This document shows positions 42,317 to 50,392 of a stretch of 64,000 bases of DNA, one piece after another; position 1 is the first letter of the stretch, and each line of letters begins with the position of its first letter. The position numbers and the translations under genes are program-made. The stretch is from assembly GCF_000022905.1 (NCBI RefSeq), contig NC_012590.1:2294001-2358000 (forward strand), in the 5' to 3' direction. A model generated the notes under the pieces. That model did no database searches. It was given only the letters and a program-made list of their open reading frames with translations, and was not told where the DNA came from. The DNA is from Corynebacterium aurimucosum ATCC 700975. GTDB taxonomy: Bacteria > Actinomycetota > Actinomycetes > Mycobacteriales > Mycobacteriaceae.

Positions 42317-42406
42317 CGGGGGTAACCAGCAGGTGCACCCACATTCCCCGCCTGAAACGGGGGTAGGTGAACACTATTTGCGAAGTATAACCGGCCGACG
42401 GGGGTA
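42317..42406 (-). promoter_or_regulatory. Three phased CGGGGGTA motifs in the ramA promoter region
   Basis: CGGGGGTA occurs on the plus strand at 42317-42324, 42358-42365 and 42399-42406, each exactly 41 bp from the next (about four helical turns). RamA is known to bind short G4-6 T/C (or A C4-5) motifs, so these are probable autoregulatory sites. A -10 hexamer TATACT for ramA lies between the second and third (42384-42389). Confidence 0.6.
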
Positions 42407-42482
42407 ATTCTAAATCACGGCCCGCCCTCCTCTTCCACCCCTAATCCCACATGTGGTGCCCGAATACTCGGTTCAGAATTTA

Positions 42483-42515
42483 TATACCACTCAGTCTACT
42501 GGTGGGGTGTAAGGT
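42483..42515 (+). promoter_or_regulatory. cysK promoter with McbR-like operator
   Basis: TATACCACTCAGTCTA (42483-42498) fits the McbR site TAGAC-N6-GTCTA with one mismatch. TAAGGT (42510-42515) is a good -10, placing the operator over the -35 zone, where a repressor would block transcription. McbR represses sulfur-amino-acid genes in C. glutamicum in response to S-adenosylhomocysteine; mcbR is not in this window. Confidence 0.6.
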
Positions 42516-42556
42516 GTCTGCTGTACATCAGAAGTTATTTCCAAGGAGTCCACATC

Positions 42557-43492
42557 GTGGCTGTATATGACAACATTCTCGACACCATCGGCGGCACCCC
42601 GCTAGTCCGCCTCAACCGCCTAACCGAAGGCCTCGACGCTGAGGTCCTCGTGAAGGTTGAGTCCTTCAACCCCGCAAATTCCGTCAAGGATCGCATCGCC
42701 AAGGCGATTGTCGACACCGCCGTAGAATCCGGCGAGCTGAAGCCAGGCGGCACCATCGTCGAGGCCACTTCCGGCAACACCGGCATCGGCCTGGCGCTCG
42801 TCGGCGCAGCTCAGGGATACAAGGTTATCCTCACCATGCCGGAGACCATGTCCAACGAGCGCAAGGTTCTGCTGCGCGCTTATGGAGCGGAGATCGTCCT
42901 CACCCCGGGCGCTGCGGGCATGAAGGGCGCCGTTGAGAAGGCCAACGAGATCATCGCCGAAACCCCCAACGCCATCCTGGCTTCCCAGTTCGCCAACGAG
43001 GCCAACCCGAAGATCCACGAGGCGACCACCGGCCCTGAAATCTGGGAGGACGCCGAGGGCAAGGTTGACGCCTTCGTGGCTGGCGTCGGCACCGGCGGCA
43101 CCGTCACCGGTGTTGGCCGCTACCTGCGCTCCCAGAACCCGGATACCTACCTGGTAGCCGTCGAGCCCTCCGACTCCCCTGTTCTATCCGAGGGCAAGGC
43201 TGGCCCACACAAGATCCAGGGCATTGGCGCTAACTTCGTCCCGGAGGTCCTAGACCGTGAGATCCTCAACGAGGTGCTCACCGCTACCGCCGAAGAGTCC
43301 GTGTCCACCGCACGCAAGCTGGCCACCGAAGAGGGTCTGCTGGTTGGTATCTCCTCGGGCGCAAACGTCTCCGCCGCGCTGAAGCTGGCTGCTCGTGACG
43401 AGTTCAAGGGCAAGACCATCGTGGTTGTCGCCCCGGACTTTGGTGAGCGCTACGTCTCCACCATTCTCTTCGAGGACATCCGCGAGGCTTAA
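42557..43492 (+). CDS. cysK: Cysteine synthase A (O-acetylserine sulfhydrylase)
   Basis: 311 residues. A PLP enzyme making cysteine from O-acetylserine and sulfide. The PLP lysine is K44 in FNPANSVKDRIAKAIV, the substrate loop is TSGNTGIGLAL, and the phosphate-binding loop is VAGVGTGGTVTGVGRYL. Starts at GTG 42557 with AAGGAG 9 nt upstream. A terminator separates it from cysE, whose product supplies its substrate and forms the cysteine synthase complex with it. Confidence 0.96.
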   Translation: MAVYDNILDTIGGTPLVRLNRLTEGLDAEVLVKVESFNPANSVKDRIAKAIVDTAVESGELKPGGTIVEATSGNTGIGLALVGAAQGYKVILTMPETMSNERKVLLRAYGAEIVLTPGAAGMKGAVEKANEIIAETPNAILASQFANEANPKIHEATTGPEIWEDAEGKVDAFVAGVGTGGTVTGVGRYLRSQNPDTYLVAVEPSDSPVLSEGKAGPHKIQGIGANFVPEVLDREILNEVLTATAEESVSTARKLATEEGLLVGISSGANVSAALKLAARDEFKGKTIVVVAPDFGERYVSTILFEDIREA

Positions 43493-43556
43493 AGAATAGT
43501 TAACATGGCTCTCCGCGGGGCGTCGCCAAGCACGGCGCCGTGATGAGCCTCCGAAT

Positions 43557-43587
43557 AAAAGCGCCCTCTGTGCTAGGGGGCGCTTTT
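43557..43587 (+). terminator. Terminator after cysK
   Basis: AAAAGCGCCC / GGGCGCTTTT hairpin followed by TCT, 65 bp after the cysK stop and 24 bp before the cysE start. Confidence 0.85.
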
Positions 43588-43610
43588 TCTTTCTAGATAG
43601 GATGGTTCGC

Positions 43611-44174
43611 ATGCACATCTTGAAGATGATTCGTGAAGACCTCGCCAACGCGCGCGAGCATGACCCGGCGGCGCGCGGCGACGTCGAGAATGCCGTGGTT
43701 TATTCCGGCCTCCACGCTATCTGGGCGCATCGCATCGCCCACCGCATGTGGAAGCGCGGCTGGCGCGGCCCCGCACGCATTCTGGCACAGGTAAACCGCT
43801 TCTTCACCGGTATTGAGATCCACCCTGGTGCCACAATTGGTCGGCGCTTCTTCATTGACCACGGCATGGGCATCGTTATTGGTGAAACCGCCGAAATCGG
43901 CGATGGCGTGATGCTCTATCACGGGGTCACACTCGGCGGTCAGGTGCTCACGCAGACCAAGCGCCACCCCACTATCGAGGACAATGTCACCATCGGTGCC
44001 GGCGCAAAGGTACTAGGCCCCATCACCATCGGCGAAGGCTCCGCAGTAGGCGCTAACGCCGTGGTAACGAAGGATGTGCCCGCTAATCACACCGCTACGG
44101 GTATCCCCGCTAAGAACCGTCCTCGCAAGAAGGATGAGCGCATCAAGCTGGTGGATCCGGACTACTACATCTAA
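43611..44174 (+). CDS. cysE: Serine O-acetyltransferase CysE
   Basis: 187 residues. It acetylates serine with acetyl-CoA to give O-acetylserine. The left-handed beta-helix hexapeptide repeats run from [20 protein letters not shown] through [12 protein letters not shown] to [16 protein letters not shown], the catalytic region of SAT enzymes; the C-terminus ends in DYYI, and a terminal Ile is the residue that inserts into CysK. ATG 43611 chosen because ATAGGAT lies 8 nt upstream; ATG 43602 is within that sequence. Confidence 0.94.
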   Translation: MHILKMIREDLANAREHDPAARGDVENAVVYSGLHAIWAHRIAHRMWKRGWRGPARILAQVNRFFTGIEIHPGATIGRRFFIDHGMGIVIGETAEIGDGVMLYHGVTLGGQVLTQTKRHPTIEDNVTIGAGAKVLGPITIGEGSAVGANAVVTKDVPANHTATGIPAKNRPRKKDERIKLVDPDYYI

Positions 44175-44192
44175 GAGCGGCAGACCCCGTAT

Positions 44193-44486
44193 TTAAAGGC
44201 TGCCTTCACGGTTAGTCAGGCGCTGGTATTCAGGGTTCTTCTCAATAAACCGCGCCACGGCGCTGCACGTTGGGATGACTTGGCGGCTTAGCGTTGAGTC
44301 ATCATCCAGCGCCGCCTTAATGAGCGGCTTGGACAGTCCCTGGCCTTGAAAGGCCTCATAGATTTCCGTGTGTGTGAACTCGCGCGTAGTGGCGGAATCA
44401 CTATATTCAGCAAAACCCGCTTCTTCTCCGTCAACGATGATAACGAAGCGAGATTGATCTGTTTGGTGCGCAACAGAGGTAGTCAT
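44193..44486 (-). CDS. Small GNAT-like N-acetyltransferase (YjdJ type)
   Basis: 97 residues. Short single-domain GNAT of the YjdJ/YidJ kind: FVIIVDGEEAGFAEYSDS, then FTHTEIYEAFQGQGLSKPLI (acetyl-CoA loop Q-x-G-x-G-like) and a C-terminal IPTCSAVARFIEKNPEYQRL, the typical 'C-Y---y---hpey' ending. Substrate unknown. ATG 44486 chosen; the open frame upstream runs into a terminator and tRNA-Phe. A gene of this kind follows cysE in C. glutamicum too. Confidence 0.8.
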   Translation of the reverse strand: MTTSVAHQTDQSRFVIIVDGEEAGFAEYSDSATTREFTHTEIYEAFQGQGLSKPLIKAALDDDSTLSRQVIPTCSAVARFIEKNPEYQRLTNREGSL

Positions 44487-44518
44487 GTAGCCCATTAAAC
44501 CAAAAAATGCACCAAAAA

Positions 44519-44544
44519 AGCCCCCTCCATTGCTAGAGGGGGCT
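44519..44544 (-). terminator. Terminator after tRNA-Phe
   Basis: AGCCCCCTC / GAGGGGGCT hairpin followed on the minus strand by TTTTTTGG, 6 bp after tRNA-Phe. Confidence 0.85.
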
Positions 44545-44550
44545 ATCTTG

Positions 44551-44623
44551 TGGCCAGAGCCAGGATCGAACTGGCGACCCCACACTTTTCAGGCGTGTGC
44601 TCTACCGACTGAGCTATCTGGCC
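44551..44623 (-). tRNA. tRNA-Phe (anticodon GAA)
   Basis: Cloverleaf with acceptor GGCCAGA/TCTGGCC, anticodon loop CTGAAAA and T-loop TTCGATC. No CCA encoded. It follows tRNA-Asp (44644) by 20 bp in the same minus-strand transcript. Confidence 0.95.
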
Positions 44624-44643
44624 AGAAGCCACAAGGACTTCGG

Positions 44644-44717
44644 CGACCCTGACGGGACTTGAACCCGCGACCTCCGCCGTGACAGGGCGGCGCGCTAACC
44701 AACTGCGCCACAGGGCC
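44644..44717 (-). tRNA. tRNA-Asp (anticodon GTC), copy 1
   Basis: Anticodon loop CTGTCAC, T-loop TTCAAGT, acceptor GGCCCTG/CAGGGTC with discriminator G. Identical in sequence to the copy at 44964-45037. No CCA encoded. Confidence 0.95.
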
Positions 44718-44963
44718 ATTTTTAGTTTTCTCTTGTGCGCTGGGCACGAATAAGTACTCTACACAAAGCTAGAGAAACACAGCAAATCAGCACGTCAATG
44801 ACTGTTTTTAAAGGTGGAATAGCACCTCGGTTTAAGGTCACGCCAGAACATAGACCTAAACGCCCCTCCCTGCCACCGGCAGGCGCCGGAAGACGCCAAC
44901 AGGACTAAAACGACGCAAGCCTCGAGGCTTGTTTTAAAACAAAGCTTCGAGGCTTGAAGATGG
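44718..44963. other. Spacer between tRNA-Asp copies
   Basis: About 245 bp with no gene apart from the terminator at 44916-44957. A frame crossing it overlaps both the terminator and a tRNA and is not credible. Confidence 0.5.
44916..44957 (-). terminator. Terminator after tRNA-Glu/tRNA-Asp
   Basis: CAAGCCTCGA and TCGAGGCTTG pair across an A/T-rich centre, and CAAGCCTCGAGGCTTG is itself a 16-bp palindrome (44916-44931). On the minus strand it is followed by CGTCGTTTTAG. Confidence 0.6.
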
Positions 44964-45037
44964 CGACCCTGACGGGACTTGAACCCGCGACCTCCGCCGT
45001 GACAGGGCGGCGCGCTAACCAACTGCGCCACAGGGCC
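44964..45037 (-). tRNA. tRNA-Asp (anticodon GTC), copy 2
   Basis: Same sequence as the copy at 44644-44717. It follows tRNA-Glu by 33 bp on the minus strand. No CCA encoded. Confidence 0.95.
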
Positions 45038-45070
45038 AAAATATTCACATATATACCAACACTAAGGTGT

Positions 45071-45146
45071 TGGTACCCCCAACGGGATTCGAACCCGTGC
45101 CGCCGCCGTGAAAGGGCGGTGTCCTAGGCCGCTAGACGATGGGGGC
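45071..45146 (-). tRNA. tRNA-Glu (anticodon TTC), CCA encoded
   Basis: Acceptor GCCCCCA/TGGGGGT, anticodon loop CTTTCAC, T-loop TTCGAAT, then A and an encoded CCA. The D-arm GTCTAGCGGCCTAGGAC is typical of tRNA-Glu. Confidence 0.95.
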
Positions 45147-45229
45147 CCGTTGCCTTGAGGCAACTTTGTAAAAATATACTGGAGACATCCCCACTTAACC
45201 AAATCGGCCCGGCAGAAAGGCGGAAAACC

Positions 45230-45562
45230 ATGCCTGACCAGCGAGATACCTGCTCCTGTCACGAGCCGGGTATGCACGGCTATAACTCGGATGATGAGCA
45301 AAAAGCGAGATACTTAGCGCGTCTCAAACGCATCGAGGGACAAACCCGAGGCATCCATCGCATGATCGCAGAGGACCAATACTGCATCGACATCATCACG
45401 CAGATCTCGGCGGTGACCTCAGCGCTCGAGAACGTCTCCTTGGCGCTACTGGAGGACCACATAGAGCACTGCGTGGCCGGAGCCGCCGCCGAGGATGGGC
45501 AAGTAGCCTCAGAGAAGCTAGAGGAGGCTATGCGGGCCATTCGGAAGCTCGTTAAGAGCTAG
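45230..45562 (+). CDS. csoR: CsoR-family metal-sensing repressor
   Basis: 110 residues, all-helical. The Cu(I) ligand set of CsoR is present with exact spacing: C52 (DQYCIDIITQI), H77 and C81 (EDHIEHC), as in C36/H61/C65 of M. tuberculosis CsoR; the N-terminus LARLKRIEGQTRGIHRMI is the DNA-binding helix. An extra Cys/His-rich tail (TCSCHEPGMHG) precedes it. ATG 45230 has AGAAAGG about 9 nt upstream; a TATACT -10 lies at 45175-45180. No copper ATPase or chaperone gene is adjacent, so its target is elsewhere or is itself. Confidence 0.85.
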   Translation: MPDQRDTCSCHEPGMHGYNSDDEQKARYLARLKRIEGQTRGIHRMIAEDQYCIDIITQISAVTSALENVSLALLEDHIEHCVAGAAAEDGQVASEKLEEAMRAIRKLVKS

Positions 45563-45611
45563 CACGCTGCCAGCCGCACCCCCTGCAGCTTAAAGCCCCG
45601 CACAACTACGC

Positions 45612-45637
45612 AAAGAGCCGCCCGAAGGCGGCTCTTT
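45612..45637. terminator. Bidirectional terminator between csoR and tRNA-Lys
   Basis: AAAGAGCCGCC / GGCGGCTCTTT with a 4-nt loop and T-runs on both strands. Serves csoR (plus) and tRNA-Lys (minus). Confidence 0.88.
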
Positions 45638-45640
45638 TTG

Positions 45641-45713
45641 TGGGCCCTGCGGGGCTCGAACCCGCGACCTGCGGATTAAAAGTCCGTAGCTCTACCAACT
45701 GAGCTAAAGGCCC
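45641..45713 (-). tRNA. tRNA-Lys (anticodon TTT)
   Basis: Anticodon loop CTTTTAA, T-loop TTCGAGC, acceptor GGGCCTT/AGGGCCC (one G-T pair) with discriminator A. No CCA encoded. Confidence 0.95.
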
Positions 45714-45804
45714 AACGCCCACCCATCTTAGTAGGTGGCACTAAAGAAAAGGAAATGACCCTCACCTCCAGCGGTAAGGGCCACTACCTAGCGGGGATGC
45801 GCAC

Positions 45805-47307
45805 TTAGCCGCGCATGTCACCCTTCTCCATGAAGTTCACCTGGAAGTCAAAGGCGGTCTTCAGATCGTGCGGGGTGTGCTGGAACTTGTTAGCCTTGGC
45901 GCGCTCGAAGTACTCCTCCAGCAGCGGACGGTAGTCCGGGTGAGCCACGGCGATGATCTTCTCCACGCGCTCCTTCGGAGCCAGGCCGCGCAGGTCGGCG
46001 ACACCGTACTCGGTGATGATGACCATGGTGTCGTGCTCAGTGTGGTCGGTGTGAGACACGAAAGGCACGATAGCGGAGATGGCGCCATCCTTCGCTACCG
46101 ACGGGGAGACGAAGGTGGAGATATACGCGTTACGGGTGAAGTCACCGGAGCCGCCGGTACCGTTCATGATGCGGGAGCCGGAGACGTTGGTGGAGTTAAT
46201 GTTGCCGTAGATGTCACCCTCAATCATGCCGTTGGAGGAGATCAGGCCCACGCGGCGGATAACCTCCGGGTGGTTGGACACCTGCTGCGGGCGCAGGATG
46301 ATGTGCTTGGCGTAGCGCTCAGCCTCAGCGTTCATCTTGTCCGCGTACTCCGGGGACAGAGCGAAGGAGGTAGCAGAGGCGACGGTCATCTTGCCGGCGT
46401 CGATCAGATCGAGCATGCCGTCCTGGATAACCTCGGTGTAGGCCTGAATGTTTTCGAACTTGGAGTCCAGCAGGCCGGCCATCACAGCGTTCGGGACGTT
46501 ACCCACACCGGACTGCATGATGAACTTGTCATACTCCAGGCGGCCAGCAGCAACCTCACCTTCAAGGAACTCAATGAAGTTCGCAGCAATCTTCTCGGAG
46601 ACCTCATCCGGAGCCTTGAACGGTGCGTTGCGGTCCGGAGCGTTGGTCTTGACCACAGCCACGACCTTCTCTTCCGGGATCTCGATGTAGGTGGTGCCAA
46701 CGCGGTCAGCCGGCTTGGTAATCGGGATCGGCTGACGGTTCGGCAGCTTCTCAATGCGGTAGATATCGTGCATGCCCTCGAGGTTGAGGGACTGCCACTC
46801 ATTGACCTCAATGATGATCTTGTCAGCAGCCTCGATGTACTCGAGGTTGTTGCCTACGGCGGAAGAAGGAACGATATTTCCCTTCTCATCAATGCGCACG
46901 GCCTCAATAATGGCTACCTGGAAGTCACCGTAGAAACCTTCCTCGACCTGCTGGCCAGAGTGCGAGAGGTGAATATCCTGGTAGAGAGCGGAGCCGTCGT
47001 TGAAACGGCCGCGCAGTACCGGATCAGAGTTGTACGGGGAGCGGAAGCGAATGGCGTTTGCCTCAGCCAGGACGCCGTCGCAGTCCGGGGCGGTAGAGGC
47101 ACCGGAGAAGACGTCGATCTTGAATTCCTCCCCTGCCTCGTGGGCTGCCTTTGCCTTTTCCGCGATAGCGGTCGGCAGGGCCTTGGGGTAGCCAGCACCG
47201 GTAAATCCGGAGATTCCCACACGATCACCGTGGTTGACGAACTTTGCGGCCTCGTCAGCGCTCATCACGAGCTTCTCAAACGGCGCGTATGCAATTCTCT
47301 CAGACAT
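45805..47307 (-). CDS. actA: Acetyl-CoA hydrolase/CoA-transferase (Cat1/ActA family)
   Basis: 500 residues. Family I CoA-transferase that moves CoA between acetyl-, succinyl- and similar carboxylates. The catalytic Glu is E292 in QAYTEVIQDGMLDL, at the same position as in the Acetobacter succinyl-CoA:acetate transferase AarC (E294). Other marks: GFTGAGYPKALP, GTGGSGDFTRNAYIS and ITEYGVADLRGL. ATG 47307 with AAAAGGAGG 4 nt upstream. In C. glutamicum actA lies near sucCD; here sucCD are absent from this interval. The gene is a plausible RamA target, though no clear site was assigned. Confidence 0.92.
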   Translation of the reverse strand: MSERIAYAPFEKLVMSADEAAKFVNHGDRVGISGFTGAGYPKALPTAIAEKAKAAHEAGEEFKIDVFSGASTAPDCDGVLAEANAIRFRSPYNSDPVLRGRFNDGSALYQDIHLSHSGQQVEEGFYGDFQVAIIEAVRIDEKGNIVPSSAVGNNLEYIEAADKIIIEVNEWQSLNLEGMHDIYRIEKLPNRQPIPITKPADRVGTTYIEIPEEKVVAVVKTNAPDRNAPFKAPDEVSEKIAANFIEFLEGEVAAGRLEYDKFIMQSGVGNVPNAVMAGLLDSKFENIQAYTEVIQDGMLDLIDAGKMTVASATSFALSPEYADKMNAEAERYAKHIILRPQQVSNHPEVIRRVGLISSNGMIEGDIYGNINSTNVSGSRIMNGTGGSGDFTRNAYISTFVSPSVAKDGAISAIVPFVSHTDHTEHDTMVIITEYGVADLRGLAPKERVEKIIAVAHPDYRPLLEEYFERAKANKFQHTPHDLKTAFDFQVNFMEKGDMRG

Positions 47308-47483
47308 TAGTCCTCCTTTTATGTGCAGAAACGACCTACGTTACGGTCCTTTCCTATTAGTTACATGCACCACACTAGCGAATCAGTGGCGGATTTACCG
47401 CACTCTGCCCCAAACCGTGTACACCCCTCACTTTTCTCAGCAGAATTTGCCACCCCAGACACTTTCCGCGCACAATTGGCGGC

Positions 47484-48629
47484 GTGACTCTTGCAATCGG
47501 AAAAATCCAGCTCAACTCCCCCGTTGTCCTCGCCCCCATGGCTGGCGTGACCAACGTGGCTTTTCGCGTGCTGTGCCGCGAGCAAGAGATTGAAAAGACC
47601 GGGACTGTCTCCGGCCTTTATGTCTGTGAGATGGTCACCGCGCGCGCCCTAGTCGAGCGCAACCCCAAGACCCTCCACATGACCACCTTCGATCCCCAGG
47701 AGCAGCCACGCTCGCTGCAGCTGTACACCGTCGATCCGGAGTACACCTACAAGGCCGCAAAGATGATCGTGGATGAGAACTTGGCGGACCACATCGATAT
47801 GAACTTTGGCTGCCCAGTACCCAAGGTCACGCGCCGCGGCGGGGGTTCTGCCCTCCCTTATAAACGCCGCCTGTTTGGCAACATCGTCGCCGCCGCGGTC
47901 AAGGCAACCGAGGGCACGGACATTCCAGTCACGGTGAAGATGCGCGTCGGCATCGACGAGGAGCACAAGACACACCTCGATGCCGGCCGCATCGCCGTGG
48001 CGGAAGGGGCCGCGGCAGTTGCTCTGCACGGGCGCACTGCCGCCCAGCGCTACTCCGGTCACGCCGACTGGGGCGAGATCGCCCGTTTGAAGGAGCACTT
48101 GGCAGACACGGGAATCCCGGTCTTGGGCAACGGCGATATCTTCAAGGCAACCGATGCGCACGACATGATGAAGCAAACGGGATGTGACGGCGTCGTGGTG
48201 GGCCGCGGCTGTTTGGGCCGGCCTTGGCTGTTTGCGGAGCTCTCCGCTCACCTGCGGGGTGAGCCAGTACCCGAAGAGCCCACGCTAGGCGAAGTCACGC
48301 GCATCATGATCCGCCATGCGGAGCTTCTGGCCCAACATGAGGGCGAGGCGCAAGCCAGCCGCGATATTCGCAAGCACATTGGCTGGTACCTGCGTGGTTT
48401 TCCCGTGGGCGGCCAGGTGCGCGCTGGCCTGTCCCGTGTCAACTCCCTCAACGACCTCCGGGAGCTGCTGGCGCCGTGGGCGGACTCGCCTGCGCTTGCC
48501 GACGACGCCGATGGCGCCCGCGGCCGCCAGGGCTCACCCGCCAAGGTAGTCCTTCCCGAGGGCTGGCTCGATGATCCGGAAGACGCCACCGTGCCAGAAG
48601 GTGCGGAAATTATGCACTCCGGCGGTTAA
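47484..48629 (+). CDS. dusB: tRNA-dihydrouridine synthase DusB
   Basis: 381 residues. An FMN enzyme reducing uridines in tRNA D-loops. N-terminal TIM barrel with VVLAPMAGVTNVAFRVL and the catalytic Cys in DMNFGCPVPKVTRRGGGSAL; FMN phosphate loop GNGDIFKATDAHDMM and VVVGRGCLGRPWLF. A C-terminal helical domain binds tRNA. The tail is longer than in E. coli DusB and rich in Asp/Ala. Starts at GTG 47484. Confidence 0.93.
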   Translation: MTLAIGKIQLNSPVVLAPMAGVTNVAFRVLCREQEIEKTGTVSGLYVCEMVTARALVERNPKTLHMTTFDPQEQPRSLQLYTVDPEYTYKAAKMIVDENLADHIDMNFGCPVPKVTRRGGGSALPYKRRLFGNIVAAAVKATEGTDIPVTVKMRVGIDEEHKTHLDAGRIAVAEGAAAVALHGRTAAQRYSGHADWGEIARLKEHLADTGIPVLGNGDIFKATDAHDMMKQTGCDGVVVGRGCLGRPWLFAELSAHLRGEPVPEEPTLGEVTRIMIRHAELLAQHEGEAQASRDIRKHIGWYLRGFPVGGQVRAGLSRVNSLNDLRELLAPWADSPALADDADGARGRQGSPAKVVLPEGWLDDPEDATVPEGAEIMHSGG

Positions 48630-48694
48630 TCGCGAGTTTCCCGAACTTGTTGTTCGACAGGCACTAGACCAATAGTTCAGCTAAAGTACGTGGC

Positions 48695-49423
48695 ATGCGC
48701 GCTGCTTACCGTGAACAGTTGGATAATTTTTCCCATGATCTCATCATCATGAGCACAACCGTCCATAAGCTCATGGCCCTCGCCTCCCAGGCGTTGATCA
48801 AGGCCTCCCTGCAACCGGCTGAGGAGGCTGTGTCGCTGCGCGATGAACTGGATGAGGTGCGCTCGCGCTGCGAAGACCGCGCGGTCTCCCTACTAGCCTT
48901 GGAGAACCCAATGGCCAAGGATCTCCGCCAGGTCATTTCTTCCATCTATATTGTTGAAGACTTTTATCGCATGGGCCGCCTGTCCCAGCACATTGCCACG
49001 AGTGCCCGCCGCCGCCACCCCGAGCCAGTGGTACCAGCAGACATCATGGGTTACTTCGAGGAATATGCGCGCCTTGTTCTCGATATGTCCGCAGGGCTCA
49101 AGGACATCCTCATCACCCGCGATCCGGAGCTAGCGCTTCGGTTGACCGAAGATGATGATGCCGTTGATGACATCAATCAACATTTGATGCGCATGCTGAC
49201 CCAGCGGGAGTGGAAGGGAACGGTACGCCAGGCTGTCGAGACCTCGCAGCTATCGCGCTATTACGAGCGTTTCGCCGATCATTGCGCCGCCGCTGCCGGC
49301 CGCATCATCTATCTCGCAACGGGCTTGGACCCGGACCGCTATATGCGCAAGCGCGATCAGGAACAACGCGAAGCCGAGCTGGAAGCCCGGATGGCGGAGT
49401 TAGAGCGCCAGTTCCACAACTAG
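48695..49423 (+). CDS. phoU: Phosphate-transport regulator PhoU
   Basis: 242 residues forming two three-helix PhoU repeats (MRAAYREQLDNFSHDLIIMS; later GYFEEYARLVLDMSAGLKDIL). It damps Pst transporter activity and signalling to the PhoR-type histidine kinase. The metal-binding E/D-rich motifs (SLRDELDEV; TEDDDAVDDINQHL) are present. It is convergent with pstB and shares a bidirectional terminator. Confidence 0.93.
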   Translation: MRAAYREQLDNFSHDLIIMSTTVHKLMALASQALIKASLQPAEEAVSLRDELDEVRSRCEDRAVSLLALENPMAKDLRQVISSIYIVEDFYRMGRLSQHIATSARRRHPEPVVPADIMGYFEEYARLVLDMSAGLKDILITRDPELALRLTEDDDAVDDINQHLMRMLTQREWKGTVRQAVETSQLSRYYERFADHCAAAAGRIIYLATGLDPDRYMRKRDQEQREAELEARMAELERQFHN

Positions 49424-49490
49424 GTGGGGTTTCCCGGCCTCACTGCTTCCCCGCCGTTGGACCCGCCTAGAGGCGGTTGAAGACACAAAT

Positions 49491-49541
49491 AAGCCGGCGC
49501 CCTCTTCTAGACCTTAAACAGTCGAGAGAGGGCGCCGGCTT
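49491..49541. terminator. Bidirectional terminator between phoU and pstB
   Basis: Perfect 15-bp arms AAGCCGGCGCCCTCT / AGAGGGCGCCGGCTT with a 21-nt loop, located between two convergent genes. Confidence 0.85.
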
Positions 49542-49565
49542 TCGGCACTATGGCGCTATCTGCGT

Positions 49566-50339
49566 TTAGCCAAAGCGGCCGGAGATATAGTCCTCGGTGT
49601 CCTTCTTGGAGGGGTTCTCGAAGATCTTGGTGGTGTCATCGAACTCGACGAGGTGGCCCGGCCTGCCGGTGGCCTCCAGAGAGAAGAAACCGGTCTTATC
49701 GGACACACGGGCTGCCTGCTGCATGTTGTGGGTCACGATAACGATGGTGAAGTTTTCCTTCAGCTCGTGGATGAGGTCCTCAACAGCCAGGGTGGAAATC
49801 GGGTCAAGTGCTGAGCACGGCTCGTCCATGAGGAGGACTTCCGGTTCCACGGCAATCGCACGGGCGATGCACAGACGCTGCTGCTGACCACCGGACAGGC
49901 CGCCGCCCGGCTTATCCAGGCGGTCCTTAACCTCGTCCCAGAGGTTGGCGCCGCGCAAAGACTTTTCGGCGACTTCCTTCAGCTTCTTCTTGTTCTTCTC
50001 ACCGGAAAGCCGAAGGCCGGCAACCACATTGTCCTCGATGGACATCGTGGGGAACGGGTTAGCCTTCTGGAAGACCATGCCGATGGTGTTGCGAACCGAT
50101 ACTGGGTCAACCTTGGAGCCGTAGATGTCCTGGCCGTCCAGGAGGACCTCTCCTTTGACATAGGCGCCGGGGATAACCTCGTGCATACGGTTCAGTGTGC
50201 GCAGAACGGTGGACTTACCGCAGCCGGAAGGGCCGATGAAGGCGGTAACAGCCTTGGCGGGAATTTGCATGTTGACGTTCTGCACGGCGTGGAAGTCGCC
50301 GTAGTAGATGTTCACGTCATTGAGCGCGAGCTTAGACAT
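49566..50339 (-). CDS. pstB: Phosphate ABC transporter ATP-binding protein PstB
   Basis: 257 residues. Walker [19 protein letters not shown], signature [15 protein letters not shown], Walker [17 protein letters not shown] and H-loop [13 protein letters not shown]. The CSALDP and NRM features are PstB-specific. It energises phosphate uptake through PstCA. Last gene of pstSCAB. Confidence 0.97.
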   Translation of the reverse strand: MSKLALNDVNIYYGDFHAVQNVNMQIPAKAVTAFIGPSGCGKSTVLRTLNRMHEVIPGAYVKGEVLLDGQDIYGSKVDPVSVRNTIGMVFQKANPFPTMSIEDNVVAGLRLSGEKNKKKLKEVAEKSLRGANLWDEVKDRLDKPGGGLSGGQQQRLCIARAIAVEPEVLLMDEPCSALDPISTLAVEDLIHELKENFTIVIVTHNMQQAARVSDKTGFFSLEATGRPGHLVEFDDTTKIFENPSKKDTEDYISGRFG

Positions 50340-50392
50340 TAGGGAGTTTCTCCTCTTAAAAAATGTATGGCGGTATCGAGTGTTACGGCGAT

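Noticed and set aside
44795..45031. 78-codon frame across tRNA-Asp and a terminator
   Set aside because: It reads through a tRNA gene and a terminator hairpin, so it cannot be a conserved protein.
45868..47310. 480-codon open frame antisense to the CoA-transferase
   Set aside because: Same antisense shadow effect; the sense gene has full motifs and a strong ribosome-binding site.
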